Shown here: piece after piece, positions 9,627 through 21,200 of the stretch
Position numbering within the stretch: the first letter of the stretch is position 1
Layout of the letters: each line of letters opens with the position of its first letter
Source: Laccaria trichodermophora
Lineage: Eukaryota; Basidiomycota; Agaricomycetes; Agaricales; Hydnangiaceae
Length of the DNA stretch: 64,000 nucleotides
Direction of reading: 5' to 3'
NCBI GenBank assembly: GCA_018417955.1
Contig: JACTVC010000008.1
Location: 992,001 to 1,056,000, forward strand
Notes under the pieces: model-generated
Seen by the model: the letters and a program-made list of their open reading frames with translations, nothing else
What the model was told of the DNA's origin: nothing
The model's database searches: none
Translations under genes and position numbers: made by a program

Positions 9627-12195
9627 CTACCGTTTCATGGATCGGGTGGTTCGGACACTCTCTTCAGCAATTCTCTTTGACCGATCTCGGGTCACAATGC
9701 CAAGCTCGGTGGACACCTTGCCTTTGATGGGCCGAGGTTTAGGTTTTGCCTTGAAAGGGATGGCCGACTTGATTACATTAACGTTCATTGATGGGCCGCG
9801 ACTGGCATGTGGACCGACCTCGGTAGATGGTTTGTTGATGGAAACGTCTTGCATGACACTGGAACCACCAACCTTCTTGATTTTACCAGGTCGGCCGTTT
9901 TTGGGGCCAAGTTTGTAACCGGCCTCCAACCGAGAAGTCTTGTTCGGGAGGGCATCCTCTTCATTGTCACTGTATTTTCTTTTCATCCTACGTCCACCCA
10001 ACGGCTCCGCCAAGTCCATTTCCCAAAAGCTTTCAGCCTTCTTTATTGGCCGAGCTTCGAAGTCCGACTCAGGCTTCGTGACTGCTTTCTCCTTGATCGG
10101 CCGAACTTCCTGCTTCACGTCTGAGTCGGAGTCCCATTGATCTTTCTGAGCTGCTGCTTCTGACCCTTCGAACTTCACTGCTTTTGTCTTATTGGGCCGA
10201 GGTTGCTCCTCTTCCACATCGGAGTCCCATTGATCCCATTCTCTTGTGGTTAAGTTGATCTTTTTGGCTGCTTTCTCCTTCGTCGGCCGAGCTTCCTCGT
10301 TCTCAACATCACCGTCCGAGTCCCATTGATCTTTGTGTTTTGGCCGAGCTTCCTCGACTGACCCGGCTTTGGTTCCTTTTAAGTTGGCTGCCTTCTTCGT
10401 CGGCTGAACTCCCTGCTTTTCCACTTCCACTGTGTCCTTGTGATTTGGCCTTCCTTTTACAATGCTCGGCCGAGCTTCTTCATCAGAGTCCCAATGATCT
10501 TGGGGTTTTTCCCCATTCGTTCTTGTAGACCGAGGTTCCCCGTCTGACCCGGACTCGGTGTGGGAGTCCTCCCAACCACTCGTGGATGCTATGTTCTTTC
10601 GAGTTGGCCGAGCTTCATCATCTGACCCACACTCGATCCTTCCCTTCCTTCCCTGCCCAACTAAAGCTTCCTCATCTGACAAGGACTCGGTTGCCGCCCG
10701 GCCTTTCCTTTGACCCTTGCTTTTGCCAAACTTCTTTCCCTTCCCAACACTATGAACTTGTCGTTTTGAAACTAGAACTTTGATTTTCTGCCGGGGAGGT
10801 GCTTCCCGAACGGCTTTGCCCTCCAAAAAGGCTTTGAATCGAAACGCGACTTTGCCTTTTTCTTGACGTTCATACCAAAATTGTAGAGCTTGACTGACCA
10901 TCTCCATCGGAAATTTGGAGGGATCGAGAAACTTGTAAAGGTTATCCCCCTCCGAGGTTACTGCTCTCCAAGCCTCGGGTATATGTTCCTTATCCACAAA
11001 GTTGGACAACTTTGCTCCGATAGCTGTCCAGGGAGCTGATCCCTTTTTCTGCCCAGCTGCAATATCTGAATAGATAGAAAAGTTGGATAATAATAAAGGG
11101 TTACTTGGACGTACTTACTATAATGCTGGTTCACAAAAGAACGAAGAAGATTTAGTCGCCAAATTCGGACATCATGGGAAGTTTTAACTGGTGGCTTCGA
11201 GGGATCGGGCAAAATGGGCTCCCCGTAGTTATTCATCTCCAGAGTCATGGCTGCCCGGCCACCTCGGTGTCCTCCTTCGGCCGAAGTCAACTCATCAGAC
11301 CCATAGTGGTCTTCGTTGTGTCCTCTCCAAGAAGCTACCGTTATTCCATCTTCTTGGAAACTGCGGCCGTGGCTATTGATGTAGTCCTTTCCATTGCCCA
11401 GTTCTTGATTGAAGTCGTAGGTTGAGACGTCCAAAGTGCCATCGGGTTTCAGGTAACAGCCAAATATAAAGACTCGGACACCCATTGTGTCATAAATCTC
11501 CTTGGAAAAGGCATGCATCCGAGCGGTGCAGTTCTTCACGGCCAACCTACGACAGATTCAGAGAAACCAACATTGACAATCAAATTACTCACTTTGACTT
11601 GAGTTCGGGGTCCACCCCCTTCTTGTTGAACTCCTCGGCCGTCCTCTCTAACCTTTTCACCTCTTTCTTTGTAAGTTTCTCCATCATTGTAGTGACCACC
11701 CGCTCCCGAAAATCAAAGTGAGTCCTTTCTCCCCCTTTAGGCCGGGTTTCACCAGCTTCATTGGCTTCTATACAGAGCTTGGTAGCCTCGGTATCAATGG
11801 CTTCCTTATTCTCATGTCGGAACACACGTCGGGCGTGCCATTGCTGACCCAACTTCGGCATTTTTTGGCTTCTTTTGCGACTGTGCCGCCCAAACCAAGC
11901 CTTGATATCCTAAAAATCAATCAGAAGGGGATTCAATATCTAGACCATGAAAATTAGTTACCTTCTTCACAGCCGTTCTCTCCTCCTTGTTGAACATCTT
12001 TCCATTGGCGAGTATGTCCAGCATTTCTTGCAAAACATCAGACAATATGTTGGCACGAGCTGAGTCACCGGCCTCTCTATACTCATCCCGATGTTTCTCC
12101 AACAACTCGCTTTCTTCCTTTGTCCAACACCTCCCTGACCCATGGTGCTTGGTTTGACTGTCGGATGGTTTAGGGGATTCGGAACGAGTGCTCAT
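9627..12195 (-). CDS. KDZ-element accessory protein: helical N-terminal domain and acidic W-D-S-D / E-A-R-P repeats
   Basis: There are four exons. The start is at 12195 (MSTRSESPKP). Splices leave KK|DIKAWFGRH near 11962-11910, SK|LAVKNC near 11595-11550 and HY|NIAAGQ near 11120-11068, and the stop is at 9627. Residues about 20-90 form a charged helical segment with W-T-K-E-E-S-E-L-L and ending KAWFGRHSRKR. This resembles the homeodomain-like segments of many mushroom hypothetical proteins. The middle is globular (V-F-I-F-G-C-Y near the start of exon 3). The C-terminal 400 residues are disordered, with about eight repeats of D-Q-W-D-S-D followed by E-A-R-P-x-K. An upstream in-frame ATG exists at 12255. 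The function is unknown, but a DNA-binding partner of the transposase is plausible. Confidence 0.68.
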
Positions 12196-12255
12196 AATGG
12201 GATGTATAATGATGGTTTGATGACAAGAGGTAAATGACCAAACAGGTCTAAACAA

Positions 12256-13187
12256 GGAGTGTTACTTCGATTTGCTAAAAATATCTGTGATGAGCGCCGA
12301 TCACAGATTAGCATCATCACGGAACGGAAACGTTAAGGTTGTTGCATCACGGAACAGTAATGATCGGGAGAAACCATCACGGAACGGAAACATCAAAAAG
12401 GTTGTGACCCTGACGATCATCATCGGAACAACTTCTGTATGACTTGAGGAATACTGAGATAAGAAATATTAAACTACACCTTGAAACTACCTTGAAACCA
12501 GTACAGTTGGGATAGCTGGCACATCTAGGTTAATTGGCAACCATTTTTGCAGAAGATAAAGAAAATTGACCGGACTTAACATTCTGTTTGAAAAGTGAAC
12601 ATTTTCCAAGAAAAAGAACTGGAGAAAGTGAAGATGGTTCATTCATTGTCTCAAAGAAGCAAGATGCACATGGTGCTTCCGATTTACAGGAAAATATTGT
12701 TTATTGCGACTTATTTTAGTGTTACGGCTATATGTGTGGTTTGACCGGAAATCAATTGCGAGAACATGGGGAAATCAATTGCGCACACATACATGCATGG
12801 CTTTACTGGTTCTTGTACCTGGATGTAGTATGAACATGGGTCCACTGCTTGCTTGTATACCATGTCAATCAGAAAATACCTGGTGGCAGTCTAATGAGGT
12901 CAATTAAGTATGCTAGCAATGCGGCCAGGTTGATAGCCATGTGGGTAGTCTGACCGGAATCAAATTCATGCACATACATCTACTGGTTCTAGTATTAGTA
13001 GAAAACCAAACCTACTGGTTGTATATATCCTAATGAACCATTCTCAAGCACAAATTATGTCCTAGTTCTTTTATAAACTCCACAGAAGCTGAACAAGCAG
13101 GAAATGAGATTCACTTGTTTATATTTGCAGTTGCTATTCAACGGCTACACTTTCCTTTTCCTTTCCCCCTCATTTGAATAATCACCC
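12256..13187. promoter_or_regulatory. Divergent intergenic region between an accessory gene and the transposase
   Basis: This stretch separates the minus-strand gene starting at 12195 from the transposase starting at 13188, so it must contain both promoters. Close to the minus-strand gene, CATCACGGAAC followed by (G/A)G(A/T)AA appears at about 12317, 12345 and 12374, with a relative, CATCATCGGAAC, at about 12418. The central part has two similar stretches containing ATCAATTGCG and CACATACAT near 12745-12800 and one near 12955. I see no open frame of note. Confidence 0.5.
12311..12432. repeat. CATCACGGAAC direct repeats upstream of the 12195 gene
   Basis: Three copies of CATCACGGAAC lie about 28-29 nt apart (near 12317, 12345 and 12374), followed by a degenerate fourth. 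Two are extended to CATCACGGAACGGAAAC. They lie 120-230 nt upstream of the minus-strand start codon, so they are candidate protein-binding sites. Confidence 0.6.
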
Positions 13188-14770
13188 ATGGGAAGAAGGT
13201 CCCACAGCACCACTGGTATTACCCACTATAACAGGCTTGTTATAAAAAAAAATGGAAGGAGGCATTTTCCCTCCTCCACTGTTCCCTCCCTGCCCTCTTC
13301 TCCTGTAAAAAAGCGGAACTGCAGCCACCTGGAAAGAGACAACGAAACTGGAACTGAAGATTTGCCATACATTGAATACGCCCCTCCTCTTGACAATCCA
13401 CCTCACAAAAACGTAAGATTTCACATCCAATATATCCATATACTAAGAGCTAAATTAACTTTGTTCAGTCATCCAATGATTATATGAGGGTCTGGAAACA
13501 GACGAAACGCAATCTATACCTCCATGAGCTTTTGGAGAGGAAGGCTTCAATCTGTGTTTGTACCATTTGCAAGAAGGAGGCGGCTTGGCGATGTCTGGAT
13601 TGCTTTGCCGGCCCCGCGTATTGTACAGACTGCTGCCGGACATCCCACTGCCGAGACCCATTCCACCGGATTGAACGATGGACCGGCATCTTTTACGAAC
13701 AGAGCTGGCTCTGGAAAGTAGGATTGGTTGTCAACCTAGGTCACCAAGGTGAACGGTGCCCTCAATCAGCCAGAAACTTGGATACCGATTTTGACATGGA
13801 AGAGGACGGATGGTTTGATCTTGAAGACCTTCCTAGCACTTCGGCCGATCCAAAGCCACCAGATAGGGTTTACAATGGTGGCAGGGTCATGACCATCGTC
13901 CATACTTCGGGTGTGCATCACCTGCCGGTCGTCTTCTGTGGATGTTCGGGGGCAGCTGCCGAGGACATACAGTTGTTCCGGGTTGGGTTGTACCCATCCA
14001 CCTACAAGTCTTGCCAAACTGCCTTTACCTTTCAACTCCTCGATGACTACCTGCTGGAAAATCTCGAGTGCAAAACCTCGGCCACCCACTACTACTCCAA
14101 ATTGAGAAGAATCACCAACTTTGCATTTCCAAATTCCATTCCGGTATGTTGTTCAAGATGCTATAACCCTAAACTCAAATGTTTGACAGAACCGGTATCA
14201 CGAGTTGATCAGGGCTGGTAGGCAATATCGTAATCTTACCGAACTGGCTACTTTTGGATTTGGACACAAAGATAAGGCTCCAAGACCAGGGGAGATGGTC
14301 TTTTTTTGCCCAACCTGCCCACAGCCCAGAGTCAATCTGCCTGATGATTGGAATGAAAATCCTGAAGATCCAGAGAATTGGAAGTATACCCGAGGATTTG
14401 TAGCCGATGGCAATTTCACAGCAGCACACCAGAAACAGGCACGACCCGAGGACGATGTTTGGCTGAAAGATGGCCATGGTTTCATGACCCGAAGAGGGCC
14501 CTACTTGAGCCACCTTCGGGACGCCATTGAAGATAATGATGTCAGTTTTATCCTTCGAGCAAGTCGGCCGATGTCTGATTCTTTCAGCCGAGGACATGTC
14601 ATGAGCACGATGCCATCAACAATAAAAATGTATTCCACCGAGGTTTCGATGCTACAGGAATTGGGGCCATCGCTTGCCTTCGCCACGGCACATTTTGTCC
14701 GGGCTCGGTGGTAGATTTTCAAAAGGGAGAACGGTATGGCAGTTATCTTCAGGTTGAACCATTCATTTAC

Positions 14771-14775
14771 GAAAC
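14771..14775 (+). repeat. Left target-site duplication (GAAAC)
   Basis: GAAAC precedes TGTAACGG and matches 26044-26048. Removing one copy plus the element restores a 44-nt intron that runs from GTATGG (14734) to the AAACAG ending at 26050. Confidence 0.92.
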
Positions 14776-15166
14776 TGTAACGGCGAGCTAATGTACTACA
14801 CAGTACTTGCTACTTCCCTTCTTACGTGACCTGGGATCATCATAATATTTACTTGTGTTTATCTATCATTATATAACGTTGTGTACATAACAAGGAGAAG
14901 ACACTTTTGCAACCACATATATATTACATGTGGACGGAGTCACACCCTTTCTGTACGGCTAGGCAGCCATATGCCTCCCCTCCGGGATACAAGAGTCCTG
15001 CGCCGGGTGACTGCGCCCCAGTTCCTGGGTCACAGGATAAACTACGCGTGGTACCGCTTAGCAGCACCACGTTACGAACTCTTTCACGTGTACCACGAAT
15101 ATTCTCTGCAGCCATCTCGCACTCACGCCTTCGTCGAGAAGTCCCGACTCGCCCTACGGTTTCACA
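14776..15166 (+). repeat. 5' LTR (391 bp)
   Basis: It is identical to 25653-26043 except at 15107 (T here, C in the 3' copy). It begins TGTAACGG and ends TTTCACA. Confidence 0.95.
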
Positions 15167-15167
15167 A

Positions 15168-15184
15168 TGGTGGGGGCACCGCGG
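15168..15184 (+). other. Probable primer-binding site
   Basis: TGGTGGGGGCACCGCGG starts one base after the 5' LTR, with the TGG expected to pair with a tRNA CCA end. I cannot name the tRNA. Confidence 0.5.
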
Positions 15185-15266
15185 ACTTCATCAAGATGAA
15201 GTCCCTGAGTGCAGAAGCTCGGAGAAACTACATAAGGCAAGTCAGATCAACAGATCCTGTCAACTC

Positions 15267-18200
15267 ATGACAGTTTCCAGACCTTCCATTTCCCAAGCAA
15301 ACCCAAAACCTAACAGAGGCGAGAAAACCGTTGACCACGCCTCGAACGACGCTCCCATACCCTCGATAGCGCGATCACCCGCTGCTTCCGAGGGTAACAC
15401 TTCGGCTACGTCGAACAATGGTTCTCGGCCTTCAATAATCCAGACGACATCGAAGAATCAATCTCTCCCAACCAACACGAGCTATGCCCAAGGCAGTTGC
15501 ACGAAGAACTGCCAATGTCAGAATTTTGAAAGCCAGAACTTCCTCTCGCAGACAAGCCCTCAACAGTGCGAAGATGAGCCAATTGACGATCTATCCAGCC
15601 AAACCACCCTGGAATCCTCGTTAGCGCGAGATCTCGCAGCTTTCGAGGATGACAGCGCCTCTCGGGTGATTGACAGCTCCTCATCCTCGACTACTCTGTG
15701 TGAAGAGGAAGCCATAAACGACCAGACCACCCAAGTCATTCTCATGCCCTCGATAGCGTGGATAATCACTGCTTCTGAGGGTAATGACTCAGCTACAACG
15801 GACGTCGACTCTATTCCTTCCCCTTCCACGTTAGCGCGTACGTCCGCTGCTCTTGAAGATAACAACTTAGCCACGATGGGCATCGACTTTACATCTTCCG
15901 TACCTACGATAGCGCGATCATCCGCTGCTTTCAAAGGTAATCACCTGGCTATGACAGACAATGGCTTCACGCCGTCGACAACCCTGACCACGTTGAAACG
16001 ACCTCTCCCAACCAACACGAGTGATGCCCGCGGCAGTTGCGCGCAGAACTGCCATCGGCAGGGCTTTGAAAGCCGGGACTCCCACTCGCAGTCAAGCTTT
16101 CAACCGCACGAAAACGAGCCGACCATCGACCTAACCAGTCAATTCCCCCAGGAAACCTTGTCAGCACGAAGTCTCGCAGCCTTCAAGGGCGACAGCGTCT
16201 CTCAGCTCATCGACAGCTCATCGCTTTCGATTACCCTGTGCGAAAATGGGAAGACGGACCAGCAAACTGCCCAAGTCGTTCCTGTACCCTCGATAGTGCG
16301 AATAACCACCACTTCTGAGGGTAATAACTCAGCAACGACAAACGTTGACTCTACTCTTTCCACATCCACGTTAGCGCGTTTGTCCGCTGCTTTTGAGGAT
16401 AACGACTCAGCCAGGATGGGCAATAGCTCGACATCTCTCTCACCTATGCTAGAGCGAATGCTCGCTGCCTTTGAGGGTAGCGGCCCAACTAGGATGAACT
16501 TCAACTCCGTGCTCTTCACGCCCTCGTTAACACTGATACCTGCCGTTTCTGAGGGTGGCCATGCAACCACGACAGACGGCAACTCCATATCTCCCATACC
16601 CTCGTTAGCGCGAAGAACCGCTGCTTCTGAGGGCAATTCCCTATCCATGTTAGTGTATACGCCCACCGTTCTCAAGGCTAACAGCTTGGTCACGATGGAT
16701 GATGGCTCCGTTCCCCCCACACCTTCGATAGCGCGGTCGCTCGCTGCTTTCGAGGGTATCACTTTGGTTACATTGAGCAACAGATCTCGGCTGAGCGAAG
16801 ACGACTCTACGCCTTCCCGACCCTCGTCAGTGCGAACAACGGCCACTTTCGAGAGTAATGTCCGGACCATGAAGGCTGACGACTCCCCGTTTCCCTTACC
16901 CATGAAAGCGCGAACTCTCGCAGCCTTTGAGGGTAACGATCTAGCTAGGATGGAGGCTAGCTCTGTGTCCTTCATACCAGTGTTAGCACAGATGCCTGCT
17001 GCTTTCGTGAGCAACCAAGCATCTGCAACGATAAAGGGCTCTACACCATCTATGACCCCGGCGCCAGCAGGACGACTCAACCACGACGTTCCCAATTCCC
17101 TGAATCCAACGAAATCTACTCTCCCAACCGTCATGAGCTATGCCCGCCACACACGTTCAAGGAACTGTCGCTCTCGGTGCTTTAAGAACTGGAAATTCCG
17201 GACCCTGACAACTCAAGCAATTGTAGTCCATGAGGAATTCCCTCCTTGCCGATGCCCTAATCACTTACGACCACCGATTAAACCTGGTGGCCGCCAACAG
17301 GTCATTCCGTTACCCTACTCAGCGAAATTGACTACCGATCCTTCCAACAACATCACCAATTACGAAATAATAACTCCGATAAGGTGTAGGAAAAAAAGGA
17401 ATGGAGTGTTGGTGATAGAAGAATCCGACTTCAAGGTCAATTATCCCGCTCATAGTAGATTGTTACCCTCGTTGGCGCGGATACTCGCTGCTTCTGAGGG
17501 CAACAGCTCAACCATGAAGGACGATGGCTCTGCGTCTTCGATACTCCTTGTAGTGCTAATATCTACTGTTTCCAAAGTGGCAGAGCGTCTAGATGGTAGT
17601 TTATCAGAACTTCCGAAACTGTTGATCATGAAAAAACCGTTGAAGGGACTAAGCCTCCCAATCTACATGAGTGGCGTTTGCTGCAGCTGCACAAGGAATT
17701 GCTACCCTCAGGACGTCGTAGGCAGGATTTCCCTTGCTCTGTCAGTCCAAACGGTTGTACCCAGGCCGGTAGTAACCCCCTGCCATCGATATCCTATCAT
17801 CCATATGATCCCCCGACCATACGAAGATGAGTCAATCGTTAATCCACCCAGCAAGTTTATACTGGAGTCTCTGTTAGCGCGAAATCTCGCAGCATTCGAA
17901 ATCGACAGCGCCACTCCGCCAAACGACAACTGGTCACCCTCAACAGCTCTGTGTGAAAGTGAGACCGCTGCCTATCAGGCCGTCCATGTCACTCCTAGAC
18001 CAATGTTAGCGCGACTACACGCTGCTTCCAGAGGTAGTAACTCGTTTCAGCTGGACTACGATCTCACGCTTTCAAAGACTCTTACCTCATCTGACCCTCT
18101 AAAGGATAGTATGCTATCGTCTCTCTCAAACGATGCGAGCCGTGCTCACGGCAAACATCCGAGTAACCATGAGACTCGAGAATCTGATGGCTGGAATGCT

Positions 18201-21200
18201 CCAGCTTGGGCGGCTCGAGCTACCCGGAATCCTGAGGAGTTCCCGCTGTACCTACGCCCTAAAGGTCTATCACCGCCGTCTAAATCAGACGACTATTGTC
18301 CGAACCTCCTGCCTCCTCACTTGTTGTGTCAGACAACCCTTTCCGCAGAAGATGAAAACCTGGGTCGTTGGTTCCGCAACATTGATGACCCTGCTAATCA
18401 CGAATCTGTGATTCCAGCAAAAACTGAGGAACATAGTTTCAGTGCCGCCTTCCTCAGGAGCGGCGGTCTTTCATCTCCTTCTGACCCCATACTTTCGGAA
18501 CTGTGCTTGCTAGCCGACCTTGGTCTAGCAGATCCTCCCTTGAGTTCCGCTGCCTATCAAGGCGCGAATCAAAGGCTTGCACCCCGTAAAAGCATGGTTA
18601 AGACACTCGCTGCTCTCGAGAGCGCGGACAACTCTAAAACCGCCATTCCCAACAAGGTGGCGCATAACCCTTTGCCACCCAGCGCGATTCTATTCGTCGT
18701 CGTCCTCCTAATAACTCATTCTAAGATCACGACCGACGAAGATCAAGTGCTATCGCCAAATCGAATCGAGGAAGAAAGCGTGCTAGAAGGACGCGAGAGC
18801 GTGTCTGAATCCCTCTCGTTCACCTGGGACCTCGAATCTGCTTCCTTGCTAAATTTCAGTCATACACCCATATTCGAAAGTATACCGATGAGGCCCCGCC
18901 TCCTGAACAATATGATCTTAGAAAGGATATACTCAGGCACCATTACTTCACTGAGTGCGAATCACTTACCTGCACTTGGTAAAGGTGCAATTAATTCACC
19001 TGCTGCTCTCGCTAGTGCAAATAATCCCATATCGGTCATCCAAAACAAAATGGATCGAAAGCCTTCAACAACGAGCGCGACTTGGCTCGCTGCCTCGGAA
19101 CAAAGTTTGTGGACCCTGACGATAGTGGATCTTGCTCGAACTATCACGGGGAACGAGAACGATCAAAGGAGATTCGCTGAGTCGAGATTCAAGGATTATG
19201 AAACTCAGTTGCCCTCGTCAAGTCGAGCTGAGGCTAGGAATGAACCAGATGTCGTTCGAGGAGAGTGTGAGAGAGCATTCAAGGCTATAGACGAGACACT
19301 TCTACCCCAAATAAAGGATGAATGCGATCAACCAAGGCGTACGATTGAACTAGTGAACAAAACTCCAAAGGAACACTTAAGTCTGGCTAAACAAAGTTTT
19401 ACGAGTTACGACTTCACGACAGAAGACCTAGATAGATGCAACAATCCAGTTGCGGCTGTTAATCAGCTTCGGCGAGTTCTAGCAGGCTTCGTTCTGAATT
19501 GCCGGGTTACCACCTTGCTAATGCTAACTTTGCATACAAGCCGAATCGGAATCCTCACGCCCTGGTTGGCATTGCGACATTCAAATCTAATTGTAGACTC
19601 TAATCGCTCAGTACAAAGGACTGGTGCACTTACACGGAAGCATGGGAGGAATTGCAACAAGGAGACTATCTGTCTTCCCAAATTCGTTACAATGCCCTCG
19701 CTATCTGTCTCTGGTAATGGAACTACTAGAAATGGAGCGAGAAGGTTATTGGCGAAGCTGAAGTATTTCAACAAAATGCAAAAAAACTTGTCCGAAATGA
19801 CTATACACCGGCGTAGTCGAGCTTATAAGGATTTCCAGATCTCGATGGATTTTACGGCCCTCCACCCTTGCAGAAGGCTGAATGAAAGGGAGGCCGAATC
19901 AGATGCTGTCAGGAAATCGTCGAACTCCGCTACGGGACTAAATCTTACGCGAAGGTCCATGTCGAGTGAAAGTCCAAGTGTCAGATATGCTCTAATGCAG
20001 TTGCCAGAGGCGGGGATGATAGGAGTAACCATCCCAGGAATCTGTCCAGTGAAAATGATGATTTTGCTTAATGAACCAAAGACGGTGACTCCTATTAACC
20101 ATAATAATAAACTTGGGGTGCCTGCTGCGTACAGAACGCGCATACCAAGTCCTAAAACTTGGATCGGCTATACCTATTGGCTTAAGAGGAATCAATCGCG
20201 CACCACGCGTGTTGCGGTAGTAGTTCTGATGAAGACGAAAACCAAACTGAAGACCTATTCATCGAACAAAGAGCCAGAAAGGAATGCGAGCCTCATTAAC
20301 CTAACCAAGATCAAGACGAGAGCTCCGCAGGCTGGGGGGCTGAAAGCAGGATCTATAAGGGAATTCCGGCCGGAGAGGTCGATGGGTGCGGATTCCTCCA
20401 AGCTGAAGGACACTAGCCCTGTCCTCGGACAGCTACTCAAAGATGACTACGTCCTAATGTCTTGGAATCCAGCGTACGGAGAGGTAGTCGATACACCGCG
20501 CCCAGTAAAGTTGGCAGAGACTAGAACCTCAAGTCCAGCCTACGAGAATGATCAAATACCCGAACGAGTCGTAAAGGAAATTCATTCATCATCAGGACGT
20601 TCAAGAGAATTGCTCGCCGCTATAAAGCGCGAACAATCCGCTGCGAACTCGCGCGAGAATACAATTCGAATCCCGTCTCCTTCCTATACAGAGTACCTTC
20701 GAATATATCCAGTCCATCTCAGGGAACGAAAAAAGAAGGATCATGATGGAAGGAAAGATCCCGAATTCAACACCATTCCCAAAACCTTTAAATGTCCCTT
20801 ATCAAGGCTAACGGAGCGATCATGCGAACCAGAACAAGTGCTCCCAGCTATTGAGAGTCAATCGATGCCAGGGAGGAAGGATCCCCGAGAAACTAGAGCT
20901 CAGCGAGTCCGAACAAAAGTTGACAGATTAGACTCCGATTCAGAATGGACCAAAACTCGGTTAGACCCGGGATCATTTATCGCTGTCATCATGGTAGAAT
21001 ATTGGATATCCTCGACAAATGCGCCCCATCTGCAAGGAAGCATGAGAATTAAGTTATACCTTCTCGTAAGAGGAACGAAGATCTTGAGTTGCATCGAAAT
21101 CAATCCTTATGTCCCAGCGCAAGAGGAATTGACCACCAACCAGGGACTCAAACACTGCGTAGTAAGAAATTTGAACGTTCCCCTTATACAAGGAAAGGAC

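Noticed and set aside
16202..17134. 310-codon open frame on the minus strand inside the LTR element
   Set aside because: It lies opposite the giant plus-strand frame, reads as its repeat shadow and has no family features.
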